Assembly (NCBI RefSeq): GCF_014645815.1
Contig: NZ_BMML01000005.1
Location: 310,001 to 374,000, forward strand
DNA length: 64,000 nt
Reading direction: 5' to 3'
From: Streptomyces fuscichromogenes
Lineage (GTDB): Bacteria > Actinomycetota > Actinomycetes > Streptomycetales > Streptomycetaceae
The position numbers and the translations under genes are program-made. The notes beneath the pieces are model-generated. The model saw nothing but the letters and a program-made list of their open reading frames with translations, was not told the origin of the DNA and did no database searches. Position 1 is the stretch's first letter. Every line of letters begins with the position of its first letter. Below are positions 16,792-25,142 of the stretch, one piece after another.

Positions 16792-18027
16792 GTGACCGTG
16801 GACAGCAGTGCCGCGAGCGAACCGCGACGCAGCGCCGCAGGCGAAGCCGGTACCACCGGCAGCAAGACCGGCACCAAGCGCACCACTCGCACCACCAGCC
16901 GCACCACCACGCGTACCACCACGCGCAGCACCACGAAGAAGAGCGCCGATCCCGAGCTCGTCCAGTTGCTGACCCCCGAGGGCAAGCGGGTCAAGAACGC
17001 CGAGTACGACGCGTACGTCGCCGGGATCACCCCCGAGGAGCTGCGCGGCCTGTACCGCGACATGGTGCTCACCCGCCGCTTCGACGCCGAGGCCACCGCC
17101 CTCCAGCGCCAGGGCGAGCTGGGCCTGTGGGCGTCCCTGCTCGGCCAGGAGGCCGCCCAGATCGGCTCCGGACGGGCCACCCGCGAGGACGACTACGTCT
17201 TCCCGACCTACCGCGAGCACGGCGTCGCCTGGTGCCGCGGGGTCGACCCGACCAACCTGCTGGGCATGTTCCGCGGCGTCAACCACGGCGGCTGGGACCC
17301 CAACACCAACAACTTCCACCTCTACACGATCGTCATCGGCTCCCAGACGCTGCACGCCACCGGCTACGCGATGGGCGTCGCCAAGGACGGCGCGGACAGC
17401 GCGGTGATCGCCTACTTCGGCGACGGCGCCTCCAGCCAGGGCGACGTCGCCGAGTCGTTCACCTTCTCCGCGGTCTACAACGCCCCGGTCGTGTTCTTCT
17501 GCCAGAACAACCAGTGGGCGATCTCCGAGCCCACCGAGAAGCAGACCCGCGTGCCGCTCTACCAGCGCGCCCGGGGCTTCGGCTTCCCCGGCGTCCGGGT
17601 CGACGGCAACGACGTGCTGGCCTGCCTCGCGGTCACCAAGTGGGCGCTGGAGCGCGCCCGCAGCGGCGAGGGCCCGACGCTGGTCGAGGCGTACACCTAC
17701 CGGATGGGCGCCCACACCACCTCCGACGACCCGACCAAGTACCGGGCCGACGAGGAGCGCGAGGCCTGGGAGGCGAAGGACCCGATCCTGCGCCTGCGCC
17801 GGTACCTGGAGGCCGCAAACCACGCGGACGAGGGATTTTTCGCGGAACTCGAAGCCGAGTCCGAGGCGTTGGGCAGGCGAGTGCGCGAAGCGGTACGGGC
17901 CATGCCGGACCCGGACAACTTCGCCGTCTTCGAGAACGTGTACGCGGACGGGCACGCGCTCGTCGACGAGGAGCGAGCCCAGTTCGCCGCCTACCAGGCG
18001 TCGTTCGCGGACGTGGAGGGGGTCTGA
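16792..18027 (+). CDS. bkdA: branched-chain 2-oxoacid dehydrogenase E1 alpha subunit, second set
   Basis: This 411-residue protein is an E1 alpha with QGELGLWASLLGQEAAQIGS, the ThDP motif GDGASSQGDVAESFTFSAVY ending in QNN, and AHTTSDDPTKYR. It differs from bkdF by an unusual N-terminal tail of about 45 residues rich in Thr, Arg and Lys (TKRTTRTTSRTTTRTTTRST), probably disordered and strongly basic. The GTG at 16792 has GGAGGAG upstream; an earlier GTG would add 31 atypical residues. It is followed at two bases by bkdB. Naming follows S. avermitilis bkdABC, the set implicated in branched starter-unit supply for fatty acids and polyketides. Confidence 0.9.
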   Translation: MTVDSSAASEPRRSAAGEAGTTGSKTGTKRTTRTTSRTTTRTTTRSTTKKSADPELVQLLTPEGKRVKNAEYDAYVAGITPEELRGLYRDMVLTRRFDAEATALQRQGELGLWASLLGQEAAQIGSGRATREDDYVFPTYREHGVAWCRGVDPTNLLGMFRGVNHGGWDPNTNNFHLYTIVIGSQTLHATGYAMGVAKDGADSAVIAYFGDGASSQGDVAESFTFSAVYNAPVVFFCQNNQWAISEPTEKQTRVPLYQRARGFGFPGVRVDGNDVLACLAVTKWALERARSGEGPTLVEAYTYRMGAHTTSDDPTKYRADEEREAWEAKDPILRLRRYLEAANHADEGFFAELEAESEALGRRVREAVRAMPDPDNFAVFENVYADGHALVDEERAQFAAYQASFADVEGV

Positions 18028-18029
18028 CC

Positions 18030-19010
18030 ATGGCAGCGGAGAAGATGGCTCTGGCCAAGGCGATCAACGAGTCGCTGCGCCGCGCCCTGGAGTCGGACCC
18101 CAAGGTCCTCGTCATGGGCGAGGACGTCGGCAAGCTCGGCGGTGTCTTCCGGGTCACCGACGGCCTCCAGAAGGACTTCGGCGACAGCCGCGTCATCGAC
18201 ACCCCCCTCGCCGAGTCCGGCATCGTCGGCACCGCGATCGGCCTGGCGCTGCGCGGCTACCGCCCGGTGGTGGAGATCCAGTTCGACGGCTTCGTCTTCC
18301 CGGCGTACGACCAGATCGTCACCCAGCTCGCGAAGATGCACGCCCGCTCGCTGGGCAAGGTCAAGATGCCGGTCGTCGTCCGCATCCCCTACGGCGGCGG
18401 CATCGGCGCGGTCGAGCACCACTCCGAGTCCCCCGAAGCGCTCTTCGCGCACGTGGCGGGCCTGAAGATCGTCTCCCCGTCCAACCCCTCGGACGCCTAC
18501 TGGATGATGCAGCAGGCCATCCAGAGCGACGACCCGGTGATCTTCTTCGAGCCCAAGCGGCGCTACTGGGACAAGGGCGAGGTCAACACCGAGGCCATCC
18601 CCGGCCCGCTGCACAAGGCCCGCGTGGTCCGCGAGGGCACCGACCTCACCCTCGCCGCCTACGGCCCGATGGTGAAGCTCTGCCAGGAGGCCGCCGACGC
18701 GGCCGCCGAGGAGGGCAAGTCGCTGGAGATCCTGGACCTGCGCTCGGTCTCCCCGATGGACTTCGACTCGATCCAGGCCTCGGTCGAGAAGACCCGCCGG
18801 CTGGTCGTGGTCCACGAGGCGCCGGTGTTCTTCGGTTCGGGCGCGGAGATCGCCGCCCGCATCACCGAGCGCTGCTTCTACCACCTGGAGGCCCCGGTCC
18901 TCAGGGTCGGCGGCTACCACGCCCCCTACCCGCCGGCCCGCCTGGAGGAGGAGTACCTACCGGGCCTTGACCGGGTGCTCGACGCCGTCGACCGTGCCCT
19001 GGCGTACTGA
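18030..19010 (+). CDS. bkdB: branched-chain 2-oxoacid dehydrogenase E1 beta subunit, second set
   Basis: This 326-residue E1 beta has MGEDVGKLGGVFRVTDGL, DTPLAESGIVGTAIGLALRG, RIPYGGGIGAVEHHSESPEA, and C-terminal VVVHEAPVFFGSGAEIAARI. It is closely similar to bkdG along its length, evidence of an old duplication of the locus. GGAGGGGG lies upstream of ATG 18030. It forms an operon with bkdA (two-base gap) and bkdC (ten-base gap). Confidence 0.92.
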   Translation: MAAEKMALAKAINESLRRALESDPKVLVMGEDVGKLGGVFRVTDGLQKDFGDSRVIDTPLAESGIVGTAIGLALRGYRPVVEIQFDGFVFPAYDQIVTQLAKMHARSLGKVKMPVVVRIPYGGGIGAVEHHSESPEALFAHVAGLKIVSPSNPSDAYWMMQQAIQSDDPVIFFEPKRRYWDKGEVNTEAIPGPLHKARVVREGTDLTLAAYGPMVKLCQEAADAAAEEGKSLEILDLRSVSPMDFDSIQASVEKTRRLVVVHEAPVFFGSGAEIAARITERCFYHLEAPVLRVGGYHAPYPPARLEEEYLPGLDRVLDAVDRALAY

Positions 19011-19020
19011 GGAGAGGGTC

Positions 19021-20463
19021 GTGACGACGATGACGGAAGCGTCCGTACGCGAGTTCAGGATGCCGGACGTGGGCGAGGGGCTCACCGAGGCCGAGATCCT
19101 CAAGTGGTACGTCCAGCCCGGCGACACGGTGACCGACGGCCAGGTGGTGTGCGAGGTCGAGACGGCGAAGGCGGCCGTCGAACTCCCCATCCCCTACGAC
19201 GGCGTGGTCCGCGAGCTGCGCTTCGCCGAGGGCACCACGGTGGACGTGGGCACGGCGATCATCGCGGTGGACGTGGCGGGCGGGACGGCGGCCGACGAGC
19301 CCGCGGCGACCCCGGCTCCGGCCCCCGCTCCGGAGCCCGAGAAGAAGCCGGAGGGCCGCCAGCCGGTTCTCGTCGGCTACGGCGTGGCGGCCTCCTCCAC
19401 CAAGCGCCGCCCGCGCAAGGGCCCGGAGGTCACGGTCGCCGAGGTGGCGGTGCGGTCCGTGGTCCAGCAGGAGCTGAACGGCCACGGCCCTGCTCCGGTT
19501 CCGACTTCGGTTCCCGCTCCGGCCCCGGTCCCGGCCGCGGAGGACCGCTCCCGCCCGCTGGCCAAGCCGCCGGTGCGCAAGCTGGCGAAGGATCTGGGCG
19601 TCGACCTGGCCACGGTGACCCCGTCCGGCCCGGACGGCGTCATCACCCGCGAGGACGTGCACGCGGCGGTGACGGCGGCGACCGCCGTTGCGACGACGGA
19701 GGTGCCGCAGCCGGCGGCCCCCGAGACCGCCGTGACCCCCGCCGTCGTCCCGCACGACACCGCCCGCGAGACGCGCGTCCCCGTCAAGGGCGTCCGCAAG
19801 GCGACGGCGGCGGCGATGGTCGGCTCGGCCTTCACGGCACCCCACGTCACGGAGTTCGTGACGGTGGACGTGACGCGCACGATGAAGCTGGTGGAGGAGC
19901 TGAAGCAGGACAAGGACCTGCAAGGCCTCCGGGTGAACCCGCTGCTCCTCATCGCCAAGGCGCTGCTGGTCGCCATCAGACGCAACCCGGACATCAACGC
20001 GTCCTGGGACGAGGCGAACCAGGAGATCGTGCTCAAGCACTACGTCAACCTGGGCATCGCCGCGGCCACCCCGCGCGGCCTGATCGTGCCGAACATCAAG
20101 GACGCCCACGCGAAGACGCTCCCGCAGCTGGCGGAGGCGCTCGGCGAACTGGTCGGCACGGCCAGGGACGGCAGGACGTCACCGACTGCGATGCAGGGCG
20201 GCACGGTGACCATCACCAACGTCGGCGTCTTCGGCATCGACACGGGCACGCCGATCCTCAACCCGGGCGAGGCGGCGATCCTCGCCGTCGGCGCGATCAA
20301 GCTCCAGCCCTGGGTCCACAAGGGCAAGGTGAAGCCCCGCCAGGTCACCACGCTGGCGCTCTCCTTCGACCACCGGTTGGTGGACGGCGAGCTGGGCTCG
20401 AAGGTGCTGGCGGACATCGCGGCGGTTCTGGAGCAGCCGAAGAGGTTGATCACCTGGGGGTGA
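19021..20463 (+). CDS. bkdC: dihydrolipoyl acyltransferase E2 component, second set
   Basis: This 480-residue E2 has a lipoyl domain (lipoyl Lys in EVETAKAAVEL), a long Ala/Pro/Glu linker, a peripheral subunit-binding domain (KPPVRKLAKDLGVDLATVTP) and a catalytic domain ending in FDHRLVDGELGS. The linker shares the sequence VLVGYG with bkdH at the equivalent place. The GTG at 19021 has GGAGAGG upstream; an ATG nine bases on is an alternative. It is the last gene of bkdABC and is followed by a strong terminator. Like the other set it lacks its own E3. Confidence 0.92.
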   Translation: MTTMTEASVREFRMPDVGEGLTEAEILKWYVQPGDTVTDGQVVCEVETAKAAVELPIPYDGVVRELRFAEGTTVDVGTAIIAVDVAGGTAADEPAATPAPAPAPEPEKKPEGRQPVLVGYGVAASSTKRRPRKGPEVTVAEVAVRSVVQQELNGHGPAPVPTSVPAPAPVPAAEDRSRPLAKPPVRKLAKDLGVDLATVTPSGPDGVITREDVHAAVTAATAVATTEVPQPAAPETAVTPAVVPHDTARETRVPVKGVRKATAAAMVGSAFTAPHVTEFVTVDVTRTMKLVEELKQDKDLQGLRVNPLLLIAKALLVAIRRNPDINASWDEANQEIVLKHYVNLGIAAATPRGLIVPNIKDAHAKTLPQLAEALGELVGTARDGRTSPTAMQGGTVTITNVGVFGIDTGTPILNPGEAAILAVGAIKLQPWVHKGKVKPRQVTTLALSFDHRLVDGELGSKVLADIAAVLEQPKRLITWG

Positions 20464-20478
20464 GACCCCGGAGAATTG

Positions 20479-20525
20479 AGAGAAGGGCGAGAGAGCGACC
20501 TCCAGTCACTCTCTTGCCCTTCTCT
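20479..20525 (+). terminator. bkdABC intrinsic terminator
   Basis: AGAGAAGGGCGAGAGAG (20479-20495) pairs with CTCTCTTGCCCTTCTCT (20509-20525) with a single G-T wobble, directly after bkdC. Confidence 0.85.
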
Positions 20526-20526
20526 G

Positions 20527-20582
20527 ACCTGCGGTAATGCTGAGAGTGTAACTTCTGCTTACGGTCTCACGGACACTCTCGG
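20527..20582. repeat. degenerate second copy of the Bro-N gene palindrome
   Basis: This 56-base stretch matches 21317-21372, inside the Bro-N gene, at roughly four of five positions, including the TGAGAG-GTAAC dyad and the terminal ACACTCTCGG. On the minus strand one frame reads SRSYTLSITAGQ against GGYALSVPAGR in the gene. It lies outside the gene, beyond its terminator. Confidence 0.75.
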
Positions 20583-20604
20583 CTTGAGGGGATAGCCTGA
20601 GACC

Positions 20605-20637
20605 GGGCGGCCGCAACTTCGTCTTGCGACCGCCCAC
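20605..20637 (-). terminator. terminator of the Bro-N gene
   Basis: On the minus strand GGGCGGTCGCAA and TTGCGGCCGCCC form a stem with one mismatch around a seven-base loop, just downstream of the Bro-N gene stop. Confidence 0.75.
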
Positions 20638-20643
20638 TCACTG

Positions 20644-21579
20644 TCAGAGCTGGTTCAGCACGTAGACCGGCGCCCCTTCCTCCGTCCCACCCCGCGGGTG
20701 GATGCAGGCGTGCTTGCGCAGCAGCCGGAGACACTCGTTCACGCGGTGCACCGTCAGGCCGGTACGGGCGGCGATCGCTTCGAGCGGCTCGCGCAGCTCA
20801 CCCTGCTCGACGAGGACCGGGGCGATGACGACGGCCACCGTCCATACGTCCTCGGTCACCGACAACCGCCGTCGCCAGTCGGCGAGTACGGACTCGGTGG
20901 TCGGCAGGGCCAGGGGCGGGCCGTACGGCCTACGCCGTTCGAGGACGAGTTCGTCGAGCCGATCGGCGATCCGTTCCATGGCCCGGACCATGGCCTGCTG
21001 CACGGCGAGCGTGCTCCTCTGCAACTCGATCAGTTCGCGCTGCCCGTTCGCCAGCTGCTCGTCCACCTGAAGGTTGTGCGCCTCAAGCCGGACGATGGCC
21101 TCGGCCACTTGCTCGGGCATGGCGTACGCGACGGGCGCGCCCGGTTCGGTCGGCTGCACCTCGGCCTCTTCGAGAGAGTAAGAACCCTCTCGCTGGACTG
21201 TCGCGATGACCTCCGCGACCCACTCTTTGAACGGCGCGCACGCGGGCTTCGTGCAGCCGTTGACGAGGATGATCAGGCCTTGGAGATCGATGAGATTCAT
21301 GTCTCGACGCCAGTCCCGACCTGCGGGAACGCTGAGAGCGTAACCTCCAGTTACGCTCTCAATACACTCTCGGTGTTCTTCTGGAACGTGGTCGGCGAGA
21401 GCCTTCCGAGAGTTGGCGTACCCCAGTTCCTTGCACACATCCACAGCCGGAAACCAGTGCGTCCCGTCCGGCATGGTGAGCCGTCGTACCCGGGCCCCGG
21501 TCGCCGCGTACACGAAGTCGCTGATGTCGATGGCCTCGTGGCTGCCGGCGGGTTTCGCCTTCTTGCTGGGTTCGTTCAT
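20644..21579 (-). CDS. Bro-N domain protein, phage antirepressor type
   Basis: This 311-residue protein has an N-terminal Bro-N domain (residues about 15-115): FVYAATGARVRRLTMPDGTHWF, AVDVCKELGYANSRKALADHV, then NLIDLQGLIILVNGC and FKEWVAEVIATV, as in phage antirepressors and baculovirus Bro proteins. A coiled-coil segment follows (residues about 155-225) and a winged-helix-like C-terminus (EAIAARTGLTVHRVNECLRL). The ATG at 21579 has GGAGG eight bases upstream. It is an isolated accessory gene between bkdC and a penicillin-binding-type enzyme. Codons in two internal palindromes (about 21333-21361 and 21171-21192) end in A or T far more often than the surrounding sequence. Role is unknown; DNA binding is likely. 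Confidence 0.78.
   Translation of the reverse strand: MNEPSKKAKPAGSHEAIDISDFVYAATGARVRRLTMPDGTHWFPAVDVCKELGYANSRKALADHVPEEHRECIESVTGGYALSVPAGRDWRRDMNLIDLQGLIILVNGCTKPACAPFKEWVAEVIATVQREGSYSLEEAEVQPTEPGAPVAYAMPEQVAEAIVRLEAHNLQVDEQLANGQRELIELQRSTLAVQQAMVRAMERIADRLDELVLERRRPYGPPLALPTTESVLADWRRRLSVTEDVWTVAVVIAPVLVEQGELREPLEAIAARTGLTVHRVNECLRLLRKHACIHPRGGTEEGAPVYVLNQL
21333..21361. repeat. perfect 12-bp inverted repeat inside the Bro-N gene
   Basis: TGAGAGCGTAAC (21333-21344) and GTTACGCTCTCA (21350-21361) are exact inverted copies with a five-base loop, within coding sequence. Related dyads occur at 20541-20569 and 21171-21192. Confidence 0.9.
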
Positions 21580-21702
21580 GTGAACCACCTCCGCTGCGGA
21601 AGCTAGGGCGGAGAAAATCGAATATGCCAGTCAAATGCCTTGATGTTCACGAATGCGAGGGAAGAACGGGAGTTCTGCTGCGTGCGGTCGCCGGGGTATG
21701 GC

Positions 21703-21738
21703 AAAAGGCCCGCCGCATGGGGTGCGGCGGGCCTTCTC
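21703..21738 (-). terminator. terminator of the D-Ala-D-Ala carboxypeptidase gene
   Basis: AAGGCCCGCCGCA (21705-21717) pairs perfectly with TGCGGCGGGCCTT (21723-21735), flanked by A and T runs, 14 bases beyond the gene stop on the minus strand. Confidence 0.88.
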
Positions 21739-21751
21739 GGTGCGAGGTGTG

Positions 21752-22651
21752 TCAGCTCGTCGCGAAGCCGTAGTTGAGGAGCTTCGTGGCGTCCGTCGCG
21801 CGCTGGGTGATGGAGGTGGAGGCGAGGACGGTGCCGATGACCGTCTTGCCGTTGCGGGTCGCGGCGAAGACCAGGCAGTACTTGGCCTCGGGGCCGGAAC
21901 CGGTCTTGATGCCGATGGCACCGCTGTAGCTGGAGAGCAGCGTGTTGGTGTTGGTCCAGGCCGCCATGGTGCGGGTGGAGCCGGTCTTGGTGACCGTCTT
22001 CGCCGTGTAGCTCTTGGTCTTGACGACCGTGCGGAACGTGGCGTTCTTCATCGCGCTGCTGGCGATTTTCGTCAGGTCGCGCGGCGTCGAGTAGTTGTTG
22101 CCGTTGCCGATGCCGTCGAAGGAGTCGAAGTGCGTGTGGGTCAGGCCCAGGCTCTTCGCGGCGGTGTTCATCTTGGCGATGAAGTTGGCGACCCGCTTGG
22201 CGCGGGTGGTGCCGGTGCCGTACGTGTCGGCGAGCGCGTAGGCGGCATCGCAGCCGGAGGGCAGCATCAGCCCGTACATCAGCTGGCGGACGGTGACCTT
22301 GTCGCCGACGATCAGGTGCGCCTGGGAGGCGTTGTTGGCGACCACGTAGTCGCTGTACGCCTTCTGGATCGTCACCTTCTTGTCGAGGTTCAGGTTGGAC
22401 TGCGCGAGCACGACCTTGGCGGTCATGATCTTCGTCGTGGAGCCGGTGGACAGCTCGGTGTCCGCCTTCTTCGTGTACAGCGTCTTGGCGGTCGCGTTGT
22501 TCATCACGTAGCCGCCCTTGGCCACGATCGTGGGCGCGGTGACGGCCTGCGCGGGAGCCGCGGTGAGGGCGCCGGTGGCGAGCATCGCGCCGGACGTGAC
22601 GGCGACGGCGACGGCCCTGCGGAGGTTGGTGCCCTTAATACCGGTAATCAA
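21752..22651 (-). CDS. secreted D-alanyl-D-alanine carboxypeptidase (S11)
   Basis: This protein of about 299 residues has a Sec-type signal peptide (LRRAVAVAVTSGAMLATGAL, cleavage after APAQA) and the S11 serine DD-peptidase fold: the SxxK motif in STTKIMTA and KTG in GIKTGSG. The SxN position reads SGC in LPSGCDAAYA, where many relatives have SGN. It trims the terminal D-Ala of peptidoglycan stem peptides outside the cell. The start is uncertain: TTG at 22651 gives a conventional signal peptide with GGGG upstream, while a GTG at 22744 would add 31 unlikely residues. It lacks the C-terminal anchor helix of DacA. Confidence 0.82.
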   Translation of the reverse strand: MITGIKGTNLRRAVAVAVTSGAMLATGALTAAPAQAVTAPTIVAKGGYVMNNATAKTLYTKKADTELSTGSTTKIMTAKVVLAQSNLNLDKKVTIQKAYSDYVVANNASQAHLIVGDKVTVRQLMYGLMLPSGCDAAYALADTYGTGTTRAKRVANFIAKMNTAAKSLGLTHTHFDSFDGIGNGNNYSTPRDLTKIASSAMKNATFRTVVKTKSYTAKTVTKTGSTRTMAAWTNTNTLLSSYSGAIGIKTGSGPEAKYCLVFAATRNGKTVIGTVLASTSITQRATDATKLLNYGFATS

Positions 22652-22731
22652 CTGAAATACCCCGAGTCGAGTCGAGTCGTAATGCCCCTGGCATGCGGCC
22701 GAGTTGGGGTTGCCAAAGCGGGTGGGGCCGC

Positions 22732-22746
22732 ACGTGTGTGACACGT
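22732..22746. promoter_or_regulatory. inverted repeat in the DD-carboxypeptidase/GntR divergent region
   Basis: ACGTGT and ACACGT form a six-base perfect dyad with a three-base spacer between two divergent genes, one a GntR-type regulator. An operator is plausible but unproven. Confidence 0.4.
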
Positions 22747-22848
22747 AAGTAGCACAGATGGTTGTGCGGTTGCTGAGAGCGATTTACATCACGTCCGGAT
22801 GGTGGACGAACCGGCTCCTTGCGTACGTGTTGTATCTAAGCTGTAGGC

Positions 22849-23499
22849 ATGAGCCTGGCCGTCAAACAGCCCCCCGCCGCCGACCGTGTCTACTCCCATG
22901 TCAAGCAGGGCGTCCTGGACCGCCACTACGAAGGCGGCACGCTTCTCACCGAGGGCGAACTGGCCGAGGCCGTCGGGGTGTCCCGCACCCCCGTCCGCGA
23001 GGCGCTGCTGCGCCTGGAGGTCGAGGGCCTGATCAGGCTCTACCCGAAGAAGGGCGCCATGGTGCTGCCGGTCTCCGCGCAGGAGATCGCGGACGTGGTG
23101 GAGACCCGGATGCTGGTGGAGGAGCACGCGGTGCGCAAGGCAGTGCCGGCCTCGGCGGGACTGGTGGCCCGGCTCCAGGAACTGCTCGACCGGCAGAAGG
23201 CCGAGGCCGCCGCCGGTGACCTGGCCGCGGCCGCCGTCACGGACCGCTGCTTCCACGCCGCGATCGTCCGCGACGGCGGCAACGAGATCCTCGCCCGCCT
23301 CTACGACCAGCTGCGCGACCGCCAGTTGCGGATGGGCGTCGCCATCATGCACGCGCACCCCGACCGCATCGCCAAGTCGCTGACCGAGCACGAGGAGATC
23401 CTGGACGCGCTGCGCGCCGGGGACGCCGACCGCGCGGTCGAGCTGGTGCACCGGCACGTCGACTGGTTCGCGCACCTGGCGCGGGGTGAGGTCCGATGA
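22849..23499 (+). CDS. GntR family regulator, FadR/FCD subfamily
   Basis: This 216-residue protein has an N-terminal winged helix (GTLLTEGELAEAVGVSRTPV, then REALLRLEVEGLIRLYPKKG) and a C-terminal all-helical FCD effector domain with metal/ligand-binding acidic and His residues (ETRMLVEEHAV; CFHAAIV; EHEEILDALRAG). It overlaps the following MFS gene by ATGA, so it very probably regulates that transporter in response to its substrate, likely a small organic acid. A TAAGCT element ends eight bases before the ATG and there is no Shine-Dalgarno, so the transcript may be leaderless. Confidence 0.88.
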   Translation: MSLAVKQPPAADRVYSHVKQGVLDRHYEGGTLLTEGELAEAVGVSRTPVREALLRLEVEGLIRLYPKKGAMVLPVSAQEIADVVETRMLVEEHAVRKAVPASAGLVARLQELLDRQKAEAAAGDLAAAAVTDRCFHAAIVRDGGNEILARLYDQLRDRQLRMGVAIMHAHPDRIAKSLTEHEEILDALRAGDADRAVELVHRHVDWFAHLARGEVR

Positions 23500-24797
23500 G
23501 CCGGGGCAGCGCGTCGTTGCCCGGTGATCCGCCGGGCGGCCGCCGGGCCGTCGCGGTCTGGGGCATCGGCGTCTCGGTCTACTTCGTCGCCGTCATCTTC
23601 CGTACGTCCCTCGGGGTCGCCGGCCTCGACGCCGCCGACCGCTTCCACGTGGGCGCCTCGGCGCTGTCCACGTTCTCGATCCTCCAGCTGCTGGTCTACG
23701 CCGGCATGCAGATACCTGTCGGCCTGCTGGTCGACCGACTCGGCACGAAGAAGATGCTGACCATCGGCGCGGTGCTGTTCACCGTCGGACAGGTGGGTTT
23801 CGCCTTCTCCCCGTCGTACGGCACCGCGCTCGCCTCGCGCGCGCTGCTCGGCTGCGGTGACGCGATGACGTTCATCAGCGTGCTGCGGCTCGGCACCCGC
23901 TGGTTCCCGGCCCGGCGCGGACCGCTCGTCGCCCAACTCGCCGGTCTGGTCGGCATGGCGGGCAACCTCGTCTCCACGCTGGTCCTGGCGCGGCTGCTGC
24001 ACGGCATCGGCTGGACCCCGGCGTTCGCGGGCAGCGCGCTGGCCGGTGCGGTCGTCCTGGTCCTGGTGTCCCTGTTCCTGAAGGACCACCCCGAGGGGTA
24101 CGAGCCGGCGCCCTTCCCGCACCAGGGGGCGGCGTACGTACGGAAGCAGATCGCCGCGTCCTGGCGGGAGCCGGGGACCCGGCTGGGCCTGTGGGTGCAC
24201 TTCACCACCCAGTTCCCGGCGATGGTGTTCCTGCTGCTGTGGGGGCTGCCGTTCCTGGTCCGGGCGCAGGGGCTGTCCCGTGCCACGGCCGGGGAACTGC
24301 TGACCCTGGTCGTCCTCTCCAACATGGTGATCGGGCTCGTCTACGGCCAGATCGTCGCCCGGCACCACACGGCGCGGCTGCCGCTGGCGCTGGGCACGGT
24401 CGGGGCGACGGCCGTGGTGTGGGCGGCGACGCTGGCGTATCCGGCGGACCATGCGCCGATGTGGCTGCTGGTGGTGTTGTGCGCGGTGCTGGGGGCGTGC
24501 GGGCCGGCGTCGATGATCGGCTTCGACTTCGCGCGTCCCGCCAATCCGCCGGAGCGGCAGGGGACCGCGTCCGGGATCACCAACATGGGTGGTTTCGTGG
24601 CCTCGATGACGACGTTGTTCGTGGTGGGTGTGCTGCTGGATGCCACCGGCGACGACTACTCGGTGGCCTTCTCGTGCGTGTTCGTGCTCCAGGCGCTGGG
24701 GGTCAGTCAGATTCTGCGGTTGCGGGGGCGGGCGGTGCGGCGGGAGCGGGAGCGGTTGGTGGCGAGCCGGGTGGAGACGGTGCACGTGCCCGCGTGA
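23496..24797 (+). CDS. MFS transporter
   Basis: This 433-residue protein has about twelve hydrophobic segments and major-facilitator signatures: GLLVDRLGTKKMLTIGAVLF in the TM2-3 loop and RALLGCGDAMTFISVLRLGT in TM4. It resembles nitrate/anion-porter and sugar-acid type MFS proteins, but the substrate cannot be fixed. The coupled FCD-type GntR gene suggests organic acid or sugar acid transport. The cytoplasmic C-terminus is Arg-rich. Confidence 0.85.
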   Translation: MSRGSASLPGDPPGGRRAVAVWGIGVSVYFVAVIFRTSLGVAGLDAADRFHVGASALSTFSILQLLVYAGMQIPVGLLVDRLGTKKMLTIGAVLFTVGQVGFAFSPSYGTALASRALLGCGDAMTFISVLRLGTRWFPARRGPLVAQLAGLVGMAGNLVSTLVLARLLHGIGWTPAFAGSALAGAVVLVLVSLFLKDHPEGYEPAPFPHQGAAYVRKQIAASWREPGTRLGLWVHFTTQFPAMVFLLLWGLPFLVRAQGLSRATAGELLTLVVLSNMVIGLVYGQIVARHHTARLPLALGTVGATAVVWAATLAYPADHAPMWLLVVLCAVLGACGPASMIGFDFARPANPPERQGTASGITNMGGFVASMTTLFVVGVLLDATGDDYSVAFSCVFVLQALGVSQILRLRGRAVRRERERLVASRVETVHVPA

Positions 24798-24899
24798 CTT
24801 CTTCGCCCACCCACGCACCACCCGTTCACCGTCGGCAGAGAAGCCGGGCGACCTGCGGGGGCGATCCCCGTCGGCGGCTTTCCGAGCGTACGAAGCACC

Positions 24900-25123
24900 C
24901 CGCCGGCCGACCGGGGCAGCGCCCTGCCGACCGACCGGGGCAGCGGTCCGCCCGGGTAGCGGTCCGCGAGCGAGCTGTCGAGACAGTGGCTGGCAGCGAG
25001 TCGTCGGGGCAGCGGACCGTCGGCGAGTTGGCGGGGCAGCGGACCGTCGGCGAGCCATTGGGGCAGCGAACCGTCGGCGAGCCGTCCGGGCAGTGGGTCG
25101 TCGAGACAGTGACTGGCAGCGAG
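24900..25123. repeat. 27-bp tandem repeats bracketed by 24-bp direct repeats
   Basis: Four 27-base units (24998-25024, 25025-25051, 25052-25078, 25079-25105) share GGGCAGCGGACCGTCGGCGAG with mismatches. A 24-base sequence GTCGAGACAGTG-CTGGCAGCGAG occurs at 24977-25000 and 25100-25123 with one difference. Looser relatives begin near 24905. The 345-base gap between the MFS and methyltransferase genes contains no convincing gene, although the minus strand reads a 9-residue repeat. Confidence 0.8.
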
Positions 25124-25142
25124 GCCTCGGGGCAGCCGAGCG

